DNA from: a virus
IMG/VR virus record: IMGVR_UViG_3300049846_000658
Coordinates: 1-38,159 of that record
Length of the DNA stretch: 38,159 bases
Strand: one strand, 5' to 3'
A program made the translations under genes and the position numbers. Shown here piece by piece: positions 21,536-30,893 of the stretch (its first letter is position 1; every line of letters begins with the position of its first letter). The notes below the pieces were generated by a model. It had not been told where the DNA came from. It saw nothing but the letters and a program-made list of their open reading frames with translations, and did not search any database.

Positions 21536-23665
21536 ATGCAAGAAGATTATGAAAATACTTCTGGTTACATTGAAGAAGAAGAAAAACAAACTAAACCAAA
21601 GAAACCTAATTGGAAGAATGCTCCTACTGTTAAAGATTTAAAGAATGATCTTATCTCTGCTCAGTCTGATCATGATTCTCATGTAACAAGTATTGATACT
21701 TGGTTAGATAATCTTCATGTACGTGGTGGTGCAAAACTTACTAAGAGAAATGGTAAGTCTGCTATACAGCCAAAGACAATTCGTAAACAATCAGAATGGA
21801 GATACGCTTCATTAAGTGAACCATTCTTGGCTACTGAAGAATTATTCACCTGTGCTCCAGTAACTTATGAAGATAAGTTAGCTGCAGAACAAAACCAATT
21901 AGTATTGAATAAACAATTTAGAGCAGATGTTAATCGTACTCTGCTTATTGATACTTATGTAAGAGCAGCAGTAGATGAAGGTACTGCTATTCTTAGAACT
22001 GGTTGGTGTTATCAGGAAGAAGAAGTAGAAATTGAGTATCCTGTATTCTCATTTGAAGAAGATAATAGTCCTCAAACTATACAGGCATTGGAACAAATAG
22101 GAATGATGGCAGAACAAGATCCAGAGAGTTATGCCTCTCTGGCTCCTGAAATGCAACAAGCATTTGCTATGTCTATGGAAACAGGAGTTCCACATATTCC
22201 TGTACTCAAGAAGATGCAAAAAGAAAAGATTACCAGGGTAGTTCACAATAAACCTACAGTAGAAGTTTGTGATTATAACGATGTAATAATTGATCCTACT
22301 TGTAGGGGAGATTTATCTAAAGCTAACTTTGTTATCTATAAATTTATTGCATCACTTTCTGACTTAGAGAAGTATGGTAGATATTTTGATCTGGATAAAA
22401 TTGTTATTGATAACGCTTCCATATTAAGTGCAGCAGATTCATCTACAAACGACACTACTACTTCGTTTGAATTCCAAGATAAACCACGTAAACAATTCTG
22501 GGTACATGAATATTGGGGTAATTGGGATATTGATGGTTCTGGTATGACTAAAGCCATTGTGGCTACTTTTGTAGGTGATGTTCTTATTCGTTTGGAGGAA
22601 AATCCATTTCCCCATAAGAGACCTCCATTTATTGTTGTACCTTATTTACCTGTTAAGAATTCAGTCTATGGTGAACCTGATGGTGCTTTGATTGAAGATA
22701 ATCAGAAGATCATAGGAGCGGTTACAAGAGGCATGATAGACATCATGGCTCGTAGTGCTAATGGACAACAAGGCACCCGTAAAGATGCTCTGGATCCGAT
22801 TAATAAGAGGAAATTTGATAAGGGAGAGGATTATGAATTCAATCCTCAAGTAGATCCAAGACAAGCATTTTTTATGCACACCTATCCAGAGATTCCTCAA
22901 TCTGCTCAGTTTATGTGGAATATGCAACAGGCAGAAGCAGAAGGTATTACTGGTGTTAAAGCATTCACTGGTGGCCTCTCAGGAGACGCTCTAGGATCTA
23001 CTGCAACAGGTGTCAGAGGAGTATTGGATGCAGCAGCTAAGAGAGAACTAGGTATCCTTAGAAGACTTGCTGCAGGGATTATTGAAGTAGGTAGACACTT
23101 CATGAGTATGAATGGAGAGTTTCTTTCTGAGGAAGAAATTATCAGGATTACAAATGATGAGTTTGTTCCAGTAAGAAGAGATGATCTTTCAGGTAAAGTC
23201 GATATTACTTTGAGGATTACGACTGCTGAAGAAGATAATATCAAAGCACAAGAATTGGCCTTTATGATTCAAACAACCAGTCAGAATATGGGACCACAGT
23301 TTACTCAACTTATTCTGTCTGACATTGCTAAACTTCGTAAGATGCCTGATCTTGCTAAAGCAATCAAAGAGTTTCAGCCACCACCTCCTGATCCTATGCA
23401 AGTACAGATTCAACAAATGCAAATGCAGAAGTTGGCTCTGGAGATGGAAGAAATCAGAAGTAGAACAGCAGAGAACCAAGCTAATACTGCATTCTATAAT
23501 TCAAGAAGAGCTAATACTGATAGTGATACAGATCTTAAGAATCTTGAGTTCTTGGAAATTCAACAAGGAGTACGACATGCTAGAGATGTAGATAAGATTA
23601 CATCACAAGCTGTCGCTCAAACTAAGAAGAGTGTAATAGAAAGTCAATTACCGAAAGGTAAATAA
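21536..23665 (+). CDS. Portal protein, 709 aa
   Basis: This is the portal that forms the dodecameric DNA channel at one capsid vertex. Evidence: length and position directly upstream of scaffold and capsid genes, a conserved central region (YASLSEPFLATEELFTCAPV; DVIIDPTCRGDLSKANFVIY; KRPPFIVVPYLPVKNSVYGE), the GVKAFTGGLSGDALGSTATG segment, and a Gln-rich C-terminal helix (MQVQIQQMQMQKLALEMEEI) characteristic of N4/P22-size portals. The N-terminus is acidic and Lys-rich. The stop is followed by a 97-base gap with a small hairpin. Confidence 0.88.
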   Translation: MQEDYENTSGYIEEEEKQTKPKKPNWKNAPTVKDLKNDLISAQSDHDSHVTSIDTWLDNLHVRGGAKLTKRNGKSAIQPKTIRKQSEWRYASLSEPFLATEELFTCAPVTYEDKLAAEQNQLVLNKQFRADVNRTLLIDTYVRAAVDEGTAILRTGWCYQEEEVEIEYPVFSFEEDNSPQTIQALEQIGMMAEQDPESYASLAPEMQQAFAMSMETGVPHIPVLKKMQKEKITRVVHNKPTVEVCDYNDVIIDPTCRGDLSKANFVIYKFIASLSDLEKYGRYFDLDKIVIDNASILSAADSSTNDTTTSFEFQDKPRKQFWVHEYWGNWDIDGSGMTKAIVATFVGDVLIRLEENPFPHKRPPFIVVPYLPVKNSVYGEPDGALIEDNQKIIGAVTRGMIDIMARSANGQQGTRKDALDPINKRKFDKGEDYEFNPQVDPRQAFFMHTYPEIPQSAQFMWNMQQAEAEGITGVKAFTGGLSGDALGSTATGVRGVLDAAAKRELGILRRLAAGIIEVGRHFMSMNGEFLSEEEIIRITNDEFVPVRRDDLSGKVDITLRITTAEEDNIKAQELAFMIQTTSQNMGPQFTQLILSDIAKLRKMPDLAKAIKEFQPPPPDPMQVQIQQMQMQKLALEMEEIRSRTAENQANTAFYNSRRANTDSDTDLKNLEFLEIQQGVRHARDVDKITSQAVAQTKKSVIESQLPKGK

Positions 23666-23762
23666 GGAATTACTCTGTTAAAGCAGAGTATGTGTAGCCT
23701 CAACTCTACCTACAATCCTGTAAAGAGTGAGTAAATTAAACATAAGCAACAGGGGAAATCCT
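23666..23762. promoter_or_regulatory. Structured gap between portal and 112-aa gene
   Basis: No gene. A hairpin TACTCTG/CAGAGTA (23671-23677 with 23684-23690, loop TTAAAG) is followed by a second potential stem (TGTAG with CTACA, about 23692-23714). Neither has a T-run, so they do not look like an intrinsic terminator. They may be a leader structure or RNA processing site. Confidence 0.35.
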
Positions 23763-24101
23763 ATGTCACAAGTAAGAGAAATTGAATTAACTATTGAAGA
23801 AGCTAAAAAGAAAATAGAGAAGAAGAATAAGCTGCTTCAGCTTATTGATAATCCTCTATTTGATGAGATTATTACTAAAGGATACTTTGAACTGGAACCA
23901 CAAAGGTTGGCAGTAATCAGTGCTGAACCTTCATTACTGGATGCTGATAGTCAGAAGAACATTGCTATCAGGTTACAGTCTATTGGTTTCCTTAGACAAT
24001 ATTTCCTTAACATTCGTAGAGAAGCTGCTATGGCAGAGAAAGCTATAGCTGATGGTGAAGAAGAACTGACTGCTATTAGGCAGGAAGAAGTAGGAGGTTA
24101 A
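23763..24101 (+). CDS. Conserved head-assembly helper, 112 aa
   Basis: I chose ATG 23763 because CAGGGGAAATCCT precedes it; an in-frame GTG 12 codons upstream has no ribosome site. The protein is helical, with a charged heptad-like start (VREIELTIEEAKKKIEKKNK) suggesting a coiled coil, a central FDEIITKGYFELEPQRLAVI segment, and a helical end (REAAMAEKAIADGEEELTAI). Small helical proteins of this kind often sit between portal and scaffold genes in N4-like genomes. The role is inferred as head assembly. Confidence 0.65.
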   Translation: MSQVREIELTIEEAKKKIEKKNKLLQLIDNPLFDEIITKGYFELEPQRLAVISAEPSLLDADSQKNIAIRLQSIGFLRQYFLNIRREAAMAEKAIADGEEELTAIRQEEVGG

Positions 24102-24102
24102 T

Positions 24103-25176
24103 ATGGATAATGAACCAGACTTTTTGAGTATGTCTGATGAGGAAGTGGCAAATATGCCCTTCCCTCCTATGAGTAGCCAAGAAGAGCCTACTACCCAAGA
24201 ACAAGAAACTTCAGAAGAACAGAATGTAGAAGAAAGCAGTCAAAGTACTGATAACCTTGACAATTCTGAGAATTCGGATAATAGTTATAGTGAAGAAGAG
24301 GTTATTACCGAAGAAACAAATGTAGAACAACCTTCTACTGAAACTTCAGGCGATGAACCGAACTATAAGGAACTCTACAATGAAGTCTTTAAACCATTCA
24401 AAGCGAATGGAAAAGAGATTCAAGTAGAGAGTCCAGAAGATGTCCGGCAACTCATGCAGATGGGTGCAAATTACAATAAGAAGATGGCGGCCTTAAAACC
24501 ACATCTGAAGATTGTAAAGATGCTGGAAAATAATGGATTGTTGGACGAAGCCAAACTTAGTTATCTTATAGATTTGGATAAAAAGAATCCAAAGGCTATA
24601 GCGAAATTAGTTGGTGAGAGTCAGATTGATCCAATGGATTTGGATGTAAATAGTGGCAAAGAGTATGCACCGAATACTTACACTGTTAGCGATGGAGAGA
24701 TGGCTTTAGAGCAAGTACTGTCCGATATACGTGACACCTCTGCCTATAGTACTACTCTGGATGTTGTTAATAATAAGTGGGACGATGCAAGTCGGAGAGC
24801 TATTTTAAGTAATCCTGAAAGCTTGAAGGTCATTAATAACCATATCGAAGCAGGTGTTTACGATAAGGTAATGGCTATAGTGGACAGGGAAAGATTGTTA
24901 GGAAGGCTGCAAGGCGTTTCTGACATTGATGCTTACAAACAGATTGGTACTGCAATGCAACAACAGGGTCACTTTGGGAAATCCCAAAAACCACAGATGG
25001 GGCGTAGCAATGTATCAACCGATAAGCAACAAACTATGGCAGACAAGAAAAAGGCTGCTGCAGTACCCACTGGTAAAGGCAAACAGAATGGCCCTTCAGA
25101 TAACATCAATCCTTTGGAGATGTCAGATGAAGAGTTTGAGAAGTATGCCAAACAACATTTTAAACATATTCGTTAA
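24103..25176 (+). CDS. Scaffold-type protein, 357 aa
   Basis: The first about 90 residues are acidic and rich in Glu/Ser/Thr/Gln. A conserved region follows at residues about 88-170 (NYKELYNEVFKPFKANGKEI; QLMQMGANYNKKMAALKPHL), found in scaffolding proteins of N4-like phages, then a helical C-terminus with Gln- and Lys-rich tail. It lies directly before the capsid gene, as expected for a scaffold that guides procapsid assembly and leaves later. The ATG follows the previous stop by 1 base. Confidence 0.8.
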   Translation: MDNEPDFLSMSDEEVANMPFPPMSSQEEPTTQEQETSEEQNVEESSQSTDNLDNSENSDNSYSEEEVITEETNVEQPSTETSGDEPNYKELYNEVFKPFKANGKEIQVESPEDVRQLMQMGANYNKKMAALKPHLKIVKMLENNGLLDEAKLSYLIDLDKKNPKAIAKLVGESQIDPMDLDVNSGKEYAPNTYTVSDGEMALEQVLSDIRDTSAYSTTLDVVNNKWDDASRRAILSNPESLKVINNHIEAGVYDKVMAIVDRERLLGRLQGVSDIDAYKQIGTAMQQQGHFGKSQKPQMGRSNVSTDKQQTMADKKKAAAVPTGKGKQNGPSDNINPLEMSDEEFEKYAKQHFKHIR

Positions 25177-25189
25177 TAGGTGAAAAATT

Positions 25190-26767
25190 ATGTCTCTTTA
25201 CTCTCCTGAAAACCCCTATGGTGGGGTTAAATATGGTACAGGTTCCAACAGTTCTGTTGGTACTCAAATCCGTACAGACTTCTATAAGAAGAAAGCTCTT
25301 ATTGAAGCTGCTAAAGATATGGTATTTGGTCAGCTTGCTGATGTAACTACCATGCCTAAAAACTTTGGCAAAACCATTAAATGTTACCATTATCTTCCAT
25401 TGTTGGATGATTCTAACCTCAATGATCAAGGTATTGATGCTGATGGTGCTACTACCAATTATAAAGTAACTTTTGAGTTTACTTATGTTGGAACACCTTA
25501 TGCAACTTATAGTGCATTGCCTGCAGTGGATAAAACCAATGCCTTTGCAAATATGTTGATTGCATCGAAAGGCACCAATGGTAATCTTTCTCATTACCTT
25601 ATTGGTGAAGGCAATAGTGCTGCCAATGCTGTAACTGCAGCAAAAGTACAAGCAACTGTTACCGCCTTTGTAGAAAACATTACTCAGGGGGAATATACCT
25701 GGGACACCAACTTTGCTACTACGATTAATAATCTGCAAGCTGCTGGTTGGTGGATAACTACTGATGCTGAATCCGATCATGGCTATGGTGTGATGGACGC
25801 ATCTGCCGCTAAATTGGATGGCGGAAACCTGTATGGTTCTTCTAAAGATGTCGGTACTATTCAAGGTAAATTGCCTCTCCTGTCAGAAACTGGTGGTCGA
25901 GTAAACCGTGTAGGCTTTAAGCGTATTTCTCTTGAAGGCACCATTGAAAAATTTGGTTTCTTTGACGAATACACCCAAGAGTCTCTGGACTTTGATACCG
26001 ATGAAGAACTGTTGATGCATATCAACCGTGAAATGGTACGTGGTGCAAATGAGATTACAGAAGATTTGATTCAAATTGATCTGTTGAACTCTGCGGGTGT
26101 TCTTCGTTTTGGTGGGGATGCTACAGCTACTGCTGACTTGACTGGTGAAACTGGTAGTACTATCAGTGTTCTGACCTACGAAGATCTGATGCGTCTGAGT
26201 ATTGATTTGGATGAAAACCGTTGTCCAAAACATACTACCATCATCACTGGTTCTCGTATGATTGATACCCGTACTATTGATTCTTGCCGTGTCCTGTACA
26301 TTGGTAATGAATTGGTTCCAATGATGAAACGTATGGAAGATTTGTTTGGTAACCAAGCATTTATTCCAGTACAACAATACGCTGATGCAGGTAATACTGT
26401 AATGGGTGAAATTGGTTCAATCGACAATTTCCGTATTGTAGTAGTGCGTGAAATGATGCATTGGGAAGCTGCAGGTGCTACTGTGACCACCAATGCTGGT
26501 TATCGTACAGGTATTGATAGCGGTACTGAAAAGTACAACGTATATCCTGCCCTGTGTGTTGGTGATGGCTCATTTACTACTGTTGGTTTTCAAACTGATG
26601 GTAAGACAGTGAAGTTCGTCATTACTCACAAGAAGCCTGGTGAACAGACTGCTGATCGTAATGATCCTTATGGTGAAATCGGATTCATGTCTATCAAGTG
26701 GTACTATGGCTTTATGCTGTTGCGTCCTGAGCGTATTGCTCTGGCCAAATGTGTTGCTGAGTGGTAA
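25190..26767 (+). CDS. Major capsid protein, N4-gp56 family, 525 aa
   Basis: It builds the icosahedral shell. The C-terminal two thirds carry the signatures of the N4-gp56 capsid family: [36 protein letters not shown] (about 297-312), the [13 protein letters not shown] segment, [45 protein letters not shown] and [20 protein letters not shown] (about 499-518). The N-terminal part is more divergent and longer than many family members. The gene uses more frequent GC-ending codons than its neighbours, consistent with high expression, and is followed by an intrinsic terminator. It is the family-level anchor of this phage. Confidence 0.93.
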   Translation: MSLYSPENPYGGVKYGTGSNSSVGTQIRTDFYKKKALIEAAKDMVFGQLADVTTMPKNFGKTIKCYHYLPLLDDSNLNDQGIDADGATTNYKVTFEFTYVGTPYATYSALPAVDKTNAFANMLIASKGTNGNLSHYLIGEGNSAANAVTAAKVQATVTAFVENITQGEYTWDTNFATTINNLQAAGWWITTDAESDHGYGVMDASAAKLDGGNLYGSSKDVGTIQGKLPLLSETGGRVNRVGFKRISLEGTIEKFGFFDEYTQESLDFDTDEELLMHINREMVRGANEITEDLIQIDLLNSAGVLRFGGDATATADLTGETGSTISVLTYEDLMRLSIDLDENRCPKHTTIITGSRMIDTRTIDSCRVLYIGNELVPMMKRMEDLFGNQAFIPVQQYADAGNTVMGEIGSIDNFRIVVVREMMHWEAAGATVTTNAGYRTGIDSGTEKYNVYPALCVGDGSFTTVGFQTDGKTVKFVITHKKPGEQTADRNDPYGEIGFMSIKWYYGFMLLRPERIALAKCVAEW

Positions 26768-26787
26768 TCACTGAGTAACGCTTAAGG

Positions 26788-26816
26788 GGGCTACCTAGAT
26801 GGGTAGCCCTTTTTTT
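26788..26816 (+). terminator. Intrinsic terminator after the capsid gene
   Basis: An 8-bp stem (GGGCTACC 26788-26795 with GGTAGCCC 26802-26809), loop TAGATG, is followed by a run of seven T's (26810-26816). It follows the capsid stop by 20 bases, so downstream genes are probably read through at lower level or from another promoter. Confidence 0.9.
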
Positions 26817-26866
26817 AACCAGTGGGTATTCACCCCACTTAAATCAAGAACTTAGAGGAAACAACT

Positions 26867-27445
26867 ATGTCAGAAGAACAAATGCCTGATGAACTAACCC
26901 TGCTTCAAGAACGTGCTAAAAAGATGGGAATCAAATTCCATCCAAATATCTCTCTTGAGAAATTGAAAGAGAAAGTCGCTTCAAAAATGGAGGGTAAACC
27001 TGATGAAGAAGAAGAAACAAAAACCGTACAAGTAACTCCTACTCCAACAGTACAAGTTGTTAAACCAACTAAAGCTCAGTTGAGGGCAGCCAAGTTTAAA
27101 GAAGCGAACAAACTTGTTCGTGTAAACATAACTTGCATGAATGGCCATAAGAAAGATTGGCAAGGTGAAGTATTTACCGCCAGTAATTCTGTAATTGGTT
27201 CTATCAAGAAGTATGTTCCTTTTAATGTTGATTGGCATGTACCAACTATTATTCTTAACATGATTAAAGAAAGAAAGTATCAAACTTTTTACACTGTAAA
27301 AGATAGTAGAGGTAACTCAATTAGGAAGGGTAAACTGGTTCCTGAGTTTGCTATTAGAGAGTTGGATCCTCTTACAGAGAAAGAGTTAAAGGAATTAGCA
27401 CAAAGACAGCGTATGGCTTCTGGAACTGCAGAAGCATTGACTTAA
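26867..27445 (+). CDS. N4-like virion-associated protein, 192 aa
   Basis: The acidic N-terminal third (DELTLLQERAKKMGIKFHPN, with a LEM/SAP-like helix pattern) is followed by a Pro/Val/Thr-rich linker and a C-terminal domain (VRVNITCMNGHKKDWQGEVF; FYTVKDSRGNSIRKGKLVPE). Proteins with this layout sit next to the capsid gene in N4-like genomes. Probable minor head component. A GAGG site before ATG 26867 fixes the start. Confidence 0.6.
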   Translation: MSEEQMPDELTLLQERAKKMGIKFHPNISLEKLKEKVASKMEGKPDEEEETKTVQVTPTPTVQVVKPTKAQLRAAKFKEANKLVRVNITCMNGHKKDWQGEVFTASNSVIGSIKKYVPFNVDWHVPTIILNMIKERKYQTFYTVKDSRGNSIRKGKLVPEFAIRELDPLTEKELKELAQRQRMASGTAEALT

Positions 27446-27451
27446 TAGGTA

Positions 27452-28564
27452 TTGAGCATGACTGAAATAGACAAGACAGATGTTACAGAGGTAGTCATTA
27501 CAGGGAGTGGAACATTTGACCACTTGATGAAAGCGGTTAATGCTCAATTACAAAGTCAGTATGAGAAAAACCAGATACGGGGTACAGATTTTGCTAATCT
27601 GTATTCCGCATCTATTGTTGCTGTTATTCAACAAGCAATTCAATTTGAGTTAAGTAAAGATACTGCTGCTAAACAAGCAGACTTACTCACTGCTCAACGT
27701 CTTCAAGTTGAAGCTGAGACTCTTAATGTACCTAAGCAAGGGGTATTGCTTGATAAACAAGCAGAACAACTTGATGCCCAAATTGCTCAGACAATTAAGC
27801 AAACAGAATTAATTGATAAACAGATTGAACAGATTGATGCTGAGATTGCACAGATCCAAGCCAATACTGCTAATCTGGAAATCCAAGGCAGATTACTTGA
27901 GAAACAGATTCTGCTTACTACTGTTCAAATAGAACAAGCTGAAAAAGAACTTCTTAAAGCAGATGCTGAAATCGCTTTAATGGAAGTGAACAAAGATAAA
28001 GTATTGTCTGATATTGAGATAAATGAGAAGCAGTTGGAACAGATGACTGCTACTATCGCAAATACTGAAGCACAGACACAACTTACCTTAAAGAATATTG
28101 AAAAAGCAGATTCTGAAATTGCTCTTGCAGAAATACAGGTAGAACTTGCTGAACTGCAGAAAGGTTTGGTTGCTGCACAGATAGCTACTGCTGAAGCACA
28201 AATACTCTTAACAGAACAAAAAATTAAGACTGAAAAAGCAGAGATTAATGATACTGTTGATGGCAATCCTCTAGCAGGAAAAATTGGTAAATCCATCCTG
28301 CTAATGGAAAGACAAGCAGATGGTTTCCTTAGAGATGCAGAGATTCAAGCAGCTAAACTTTACACAGACTTGTGGAATGTAGCCAAGTCTGTAAGTGGTG
28401 CTGATTTGTATGATGCATTTGTTCTTGGAGATAATGCTAATGAGTGGGAGAGAGATGAGGACGGTGCTTTGATTAGACCTAAGTATAATTCTCCATACGA
28501 ATCTGTATCTAAACTTCAAACAGTACTTAATAAGGTCAGGGAAGGTATAGGTGCAGATGAATAA
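27452..28564 (+). CDS. Long coiled-coil structural protein, 370 aa
   Basis: Residues about 75-275 form a continuous Gln/Glu/Ile/Ala-rich coiled coil of heptads (AEQLDAQIAQTIKQTELIDK, then IEQIDAEIAQIQANTANLEI) with no breaks, and the C-terminal 90 residues are globular (GKSILLMERQADGFLRDAEI). A long coiled coil next to the capsid gene fits an internal or tail-tube component that spans the neck or lines the ejection channel. No enzyme motif. Confidence 0.7.
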   Translation: MSMTEIDKTDVTEVVITGSGTFDHLMKAVNAQLQSQYEKNQIRGTDFANLYSASIVAVIQQAIQFELSKDTAAKQADLLTAQRLQVEAETLNVPKQGVLLDKQAEQLDAQIAQTIKQTELIDKQIEQIDAEIAQIQANTANLEIQGRLLEKQILLTTVQIEQAEKELLKADAEIALMEVNKDKVLSDIEINEKQLEQMTATIANTEAQTQLTLKNIEKADSEIALAEIQVELAELQKGLVAAQIATAEAQILLTEQKIKTEKAEINDTVDGNPLAGKIGKSILLMERQADGFLRDAEIQAAKLYTDLWNVAKSVSGADLYDAFVLGDNANEWERDEDGALIRPKYNSPYESVSKLQTVLNKVREGIGADE

Positions 28565-30891
28565 TGGGAAAGAGAATTGTAAGGCAGACGCAAAATTTTA
28601 CTCTTTTTCCTGAAGAGGAAGAAGATGGAGAAGTTACAACAAAAAATCTGGATGTTGTATTCGCTGCCTTAACTGGACAGGATATTGGTAAAGCAGTCAA
28701 AGATTCCATAATAAAAAATTCATTTGTAAATACCAATGCTTATTATGCATATGGTAAAGATGTACATGATTTTGGTTTACCAACTTTTACAAGAACTAGG
28801 GAAGAGTATACTCTTGATGAAACCAAGTTAAAGGAATTACTTGCAACGTATTATGTAAATTACTCTGCAGATAGTTTTGTAATCAATGACACCAAATATT
28901 CTAGTGAAGGAATATCTCCTGGTTTAAATGCCAATAAACCGGCTCTTATTAATCTAGTTAGAATTCATTTACAAAGATTTTGTGGTTTAGGACTTAATGA
29001 TGTTCTTGACCTAAGAAAAGCATATCCTTTATTTGTACCTAGAGACATAGTTACCTTTGGTAATGAACTGAATTGGTTCTTTGTTTTTAAAGACATTAGG
29101 ATTGAATCAGATATTACAAGAATAACTGTAGATGACACTGCTGAAGATGCTGCTGATTTAGAAGATACTAAGTTATATGCAGTATTTGACTACTATGCTA
29201 GAGCAAATCCAGAAGATATTAACGAATGGGAAATAGAACTTCCTATTGAGATATTTCAAGAAGACAGTGATCCAGTAAATATTACTTCTAGTTATTTAGA
29301 CTTTGAACAAATAACAAGACAACAAGTTCCTCATGTATTATTGGCTACCTATTCAGAGATTAACTTCTCAATTATTGATGAGCCTAATAGTATTGAAATT
29401 CTGGATCAGACTTATGTAGTAGCAAAAGACTTTTATATAGACAGTCAAGTAATAACTCGCCCAGATAATGCTCCTTATATAGAAGACTTATTGGTTCTAA
29501 CCAATGTAACTTCAACTAATTCTTCAGATGTATTTCCTATATGTCCATTAATAATTGATGGTATTAGGTTTAATGATAATGATACTGTAAAGGATTTGTT
29601 AGAGAGTTACGGTAAGAACTTCTATGGAAAGACTAAAACTTTAGCTGCAATATTAGGATTACCTTTTGATAATATTATCTCCAGCATAGAAGGAGATAAA
29701 AATAAGAAGTTTATTAAGTTAGCTTATATTTACTTAGGTGTGAGTCTACGTCCAAAGAATAAATATGAAGCAGAATACTTATTTGATTTCTTGGATTCAG
29801 AAATTACAGAAGACACAAGTTCATTAAAGTATGAGATGTATCTAAATACGCCTAATGCAGAATGGGATGTATTAAAGAGAGTAACACTTAGTAGTATAAG
29901 TAGATCTGTTTATTCAGGAGAATTACCAGAGGAGGTATTAACTTCTGGTTTATTCTTGGATGGTTATGTTGTTTATAACAAGGAAGAAACTACTTATGAA
30001 GCAACAGAAGATGGATCTGTACAAATACCAGTTAAGTACTATACAACCAGTCTTTATAAAAAAACAGGAACATCCTCTCACTCATTAATAACTTATGCTA
30101 ATCCAACAGAAATAAATTCTGTTAATGGTAAGTTAAGAGAAGCCAATATTCCAAGAATACCAATTGTAAAATCTTACTTTGATGCATTTTCATTTAGAAG
30201 TAAAAAGGATTTATTAAATCATTCCTTTACTTGTACTTTAGCAATAAGAGCTAAAATTGATGAACCAAGTACATTTGAAAAAATATTACCGCAAATACTT
30301 CAAATAGGAGCTATTGTTATTATGGTGTATTCCTTTGGTACTGCATCCTCTATATCTGCAGCTTTACTACAAATAGCAGTAACACTGGCAATAACCTATG
30401 CTCTTACTGAAATATTCAAGTTTATTGCAGATAAGGTAGGTGGAGATCTAGGAAAAGTACTCGCTGTAGCGGCTGTAATAGCCACCATATACGTTGCAAG
30501 CCAGTATGGGTATATGGGACAGATGAATACTGTGGAAGGTGCTATAGCAGCTACAAACGCTACTGTAGGAGCTTACGCATCTTATACTGAAGTAGAGATG
30601 GATCGTCTGCAAAAAGAGGCGAAAAAGTTTGATAAGAAGATGGATAGTATGTGGAAAGAACTGGAGGAAGCCAGAAAGAGCTTGGAGAACATCAAAGATC
30701 CAGAATTATTTGCTTTACTACAGGATTTACCTGAAGATTTTGGTATACTTTTAGAAGAACCCCAAGAATTTTATTATAGAACCAAGTATGTGAGGAATCC
30801 TGGGATTCTCACCATACAGAACAGCAAATCCTTTGTACGCCGGAAACTTGAGTTACCGGATTATATTAAAAATAGAAATGTGGTGGTGTAA
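28564..30891 (+). CDS. Internal/ejection protein with membrane segments, 775 aa
   Basis: The N-terminal about 570 residues are soluble and alpha/beta with several Tyr-rich strands. Residues about 574-650 contain two to three strongly hydrophobic segments (IGAIVIMVYSFGTASSISAA; AVTLAITYALTEIF; AVAAVIATIYVASQYG), then a charged helix and a short tail. This arrangement, a soluble body and a membrane-active C-terminal region, fits a protein ejected with the DNA that forms part of the envelope-crossing channel. Position matches N4 gp54-type genes. The ATG overlaps the previous stop by 1 base. Confidence 0.65.
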   Translation: MGKRIVRQTQNFTLFPEEEEDGEVTTKNLDVVFAALTGQDIGKAVKDSIIKNSFVNTNAYYAYGKDVHDFGLPTFTRTREEYTLDETKLKELLATYYVNYSADSFVINDTKYSSEGISPGLNANKPALINLVRIHLQRFCGLGLNDVLDLRKAYPLFVPRDIVTFGNELNWFFVFKDIRIESDITRITVDDTAEDAADLEDTKLYAVFDYYARANPEDINEWEIELPIEIFQEDSDPVNITSSYLDFEQITRQQVPHVLLATYSEINFSIIDEPNSIEILDQTYVVAKDFYIDSQVITRPDNAPYIEDLLVLTNVTSTNSSDVFPICPLIIDGIRFNDNDTVKDLLESYGKNFYGKTKTLAAILGLPFDNIISSIEGDKNKKFIKLAYIYLGVSLRPKNKYEAEYLFDFLDSEITEDTSSLKYEMYLNTPNAEWDVLKRVTLSSISRSVYSGELPEEVLTSGLFLDGYVVYNKEETTYEATEDGSVQIPVKYYTTSLYKKTGTSSHSLITYANPTEINSVNGKLREANIPRIPIVKSYFDAFSFRSKKDLLNHSFTCTLAIRAKIDEPSTFEKILPQILQIGAIVIMVYSFGTASSISAALLQIAVTLAITYALTEIFKFIADKVGGDLGKVLAVAAVIATIYVASQYGYMGQMNTVEGAIAATNATVGAYASYTEVEMDRLQKEAKKFDKKMDSMWKELEEARKSLENIKDPELFALLQDLPEDFGILLEEPQEFYYRTKYVRNPGILTIQNSKSFVRRKLELPDYIKNRNVVV

Positions 30892-30893
30892 TT

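Noticed and set aside
23671-23714. Possible tRNA in the gap after the portal gene
   Set aside because: Only one 7-bp stem and a weak second stem; no acceptor stem, T-loop or CCA-like end.
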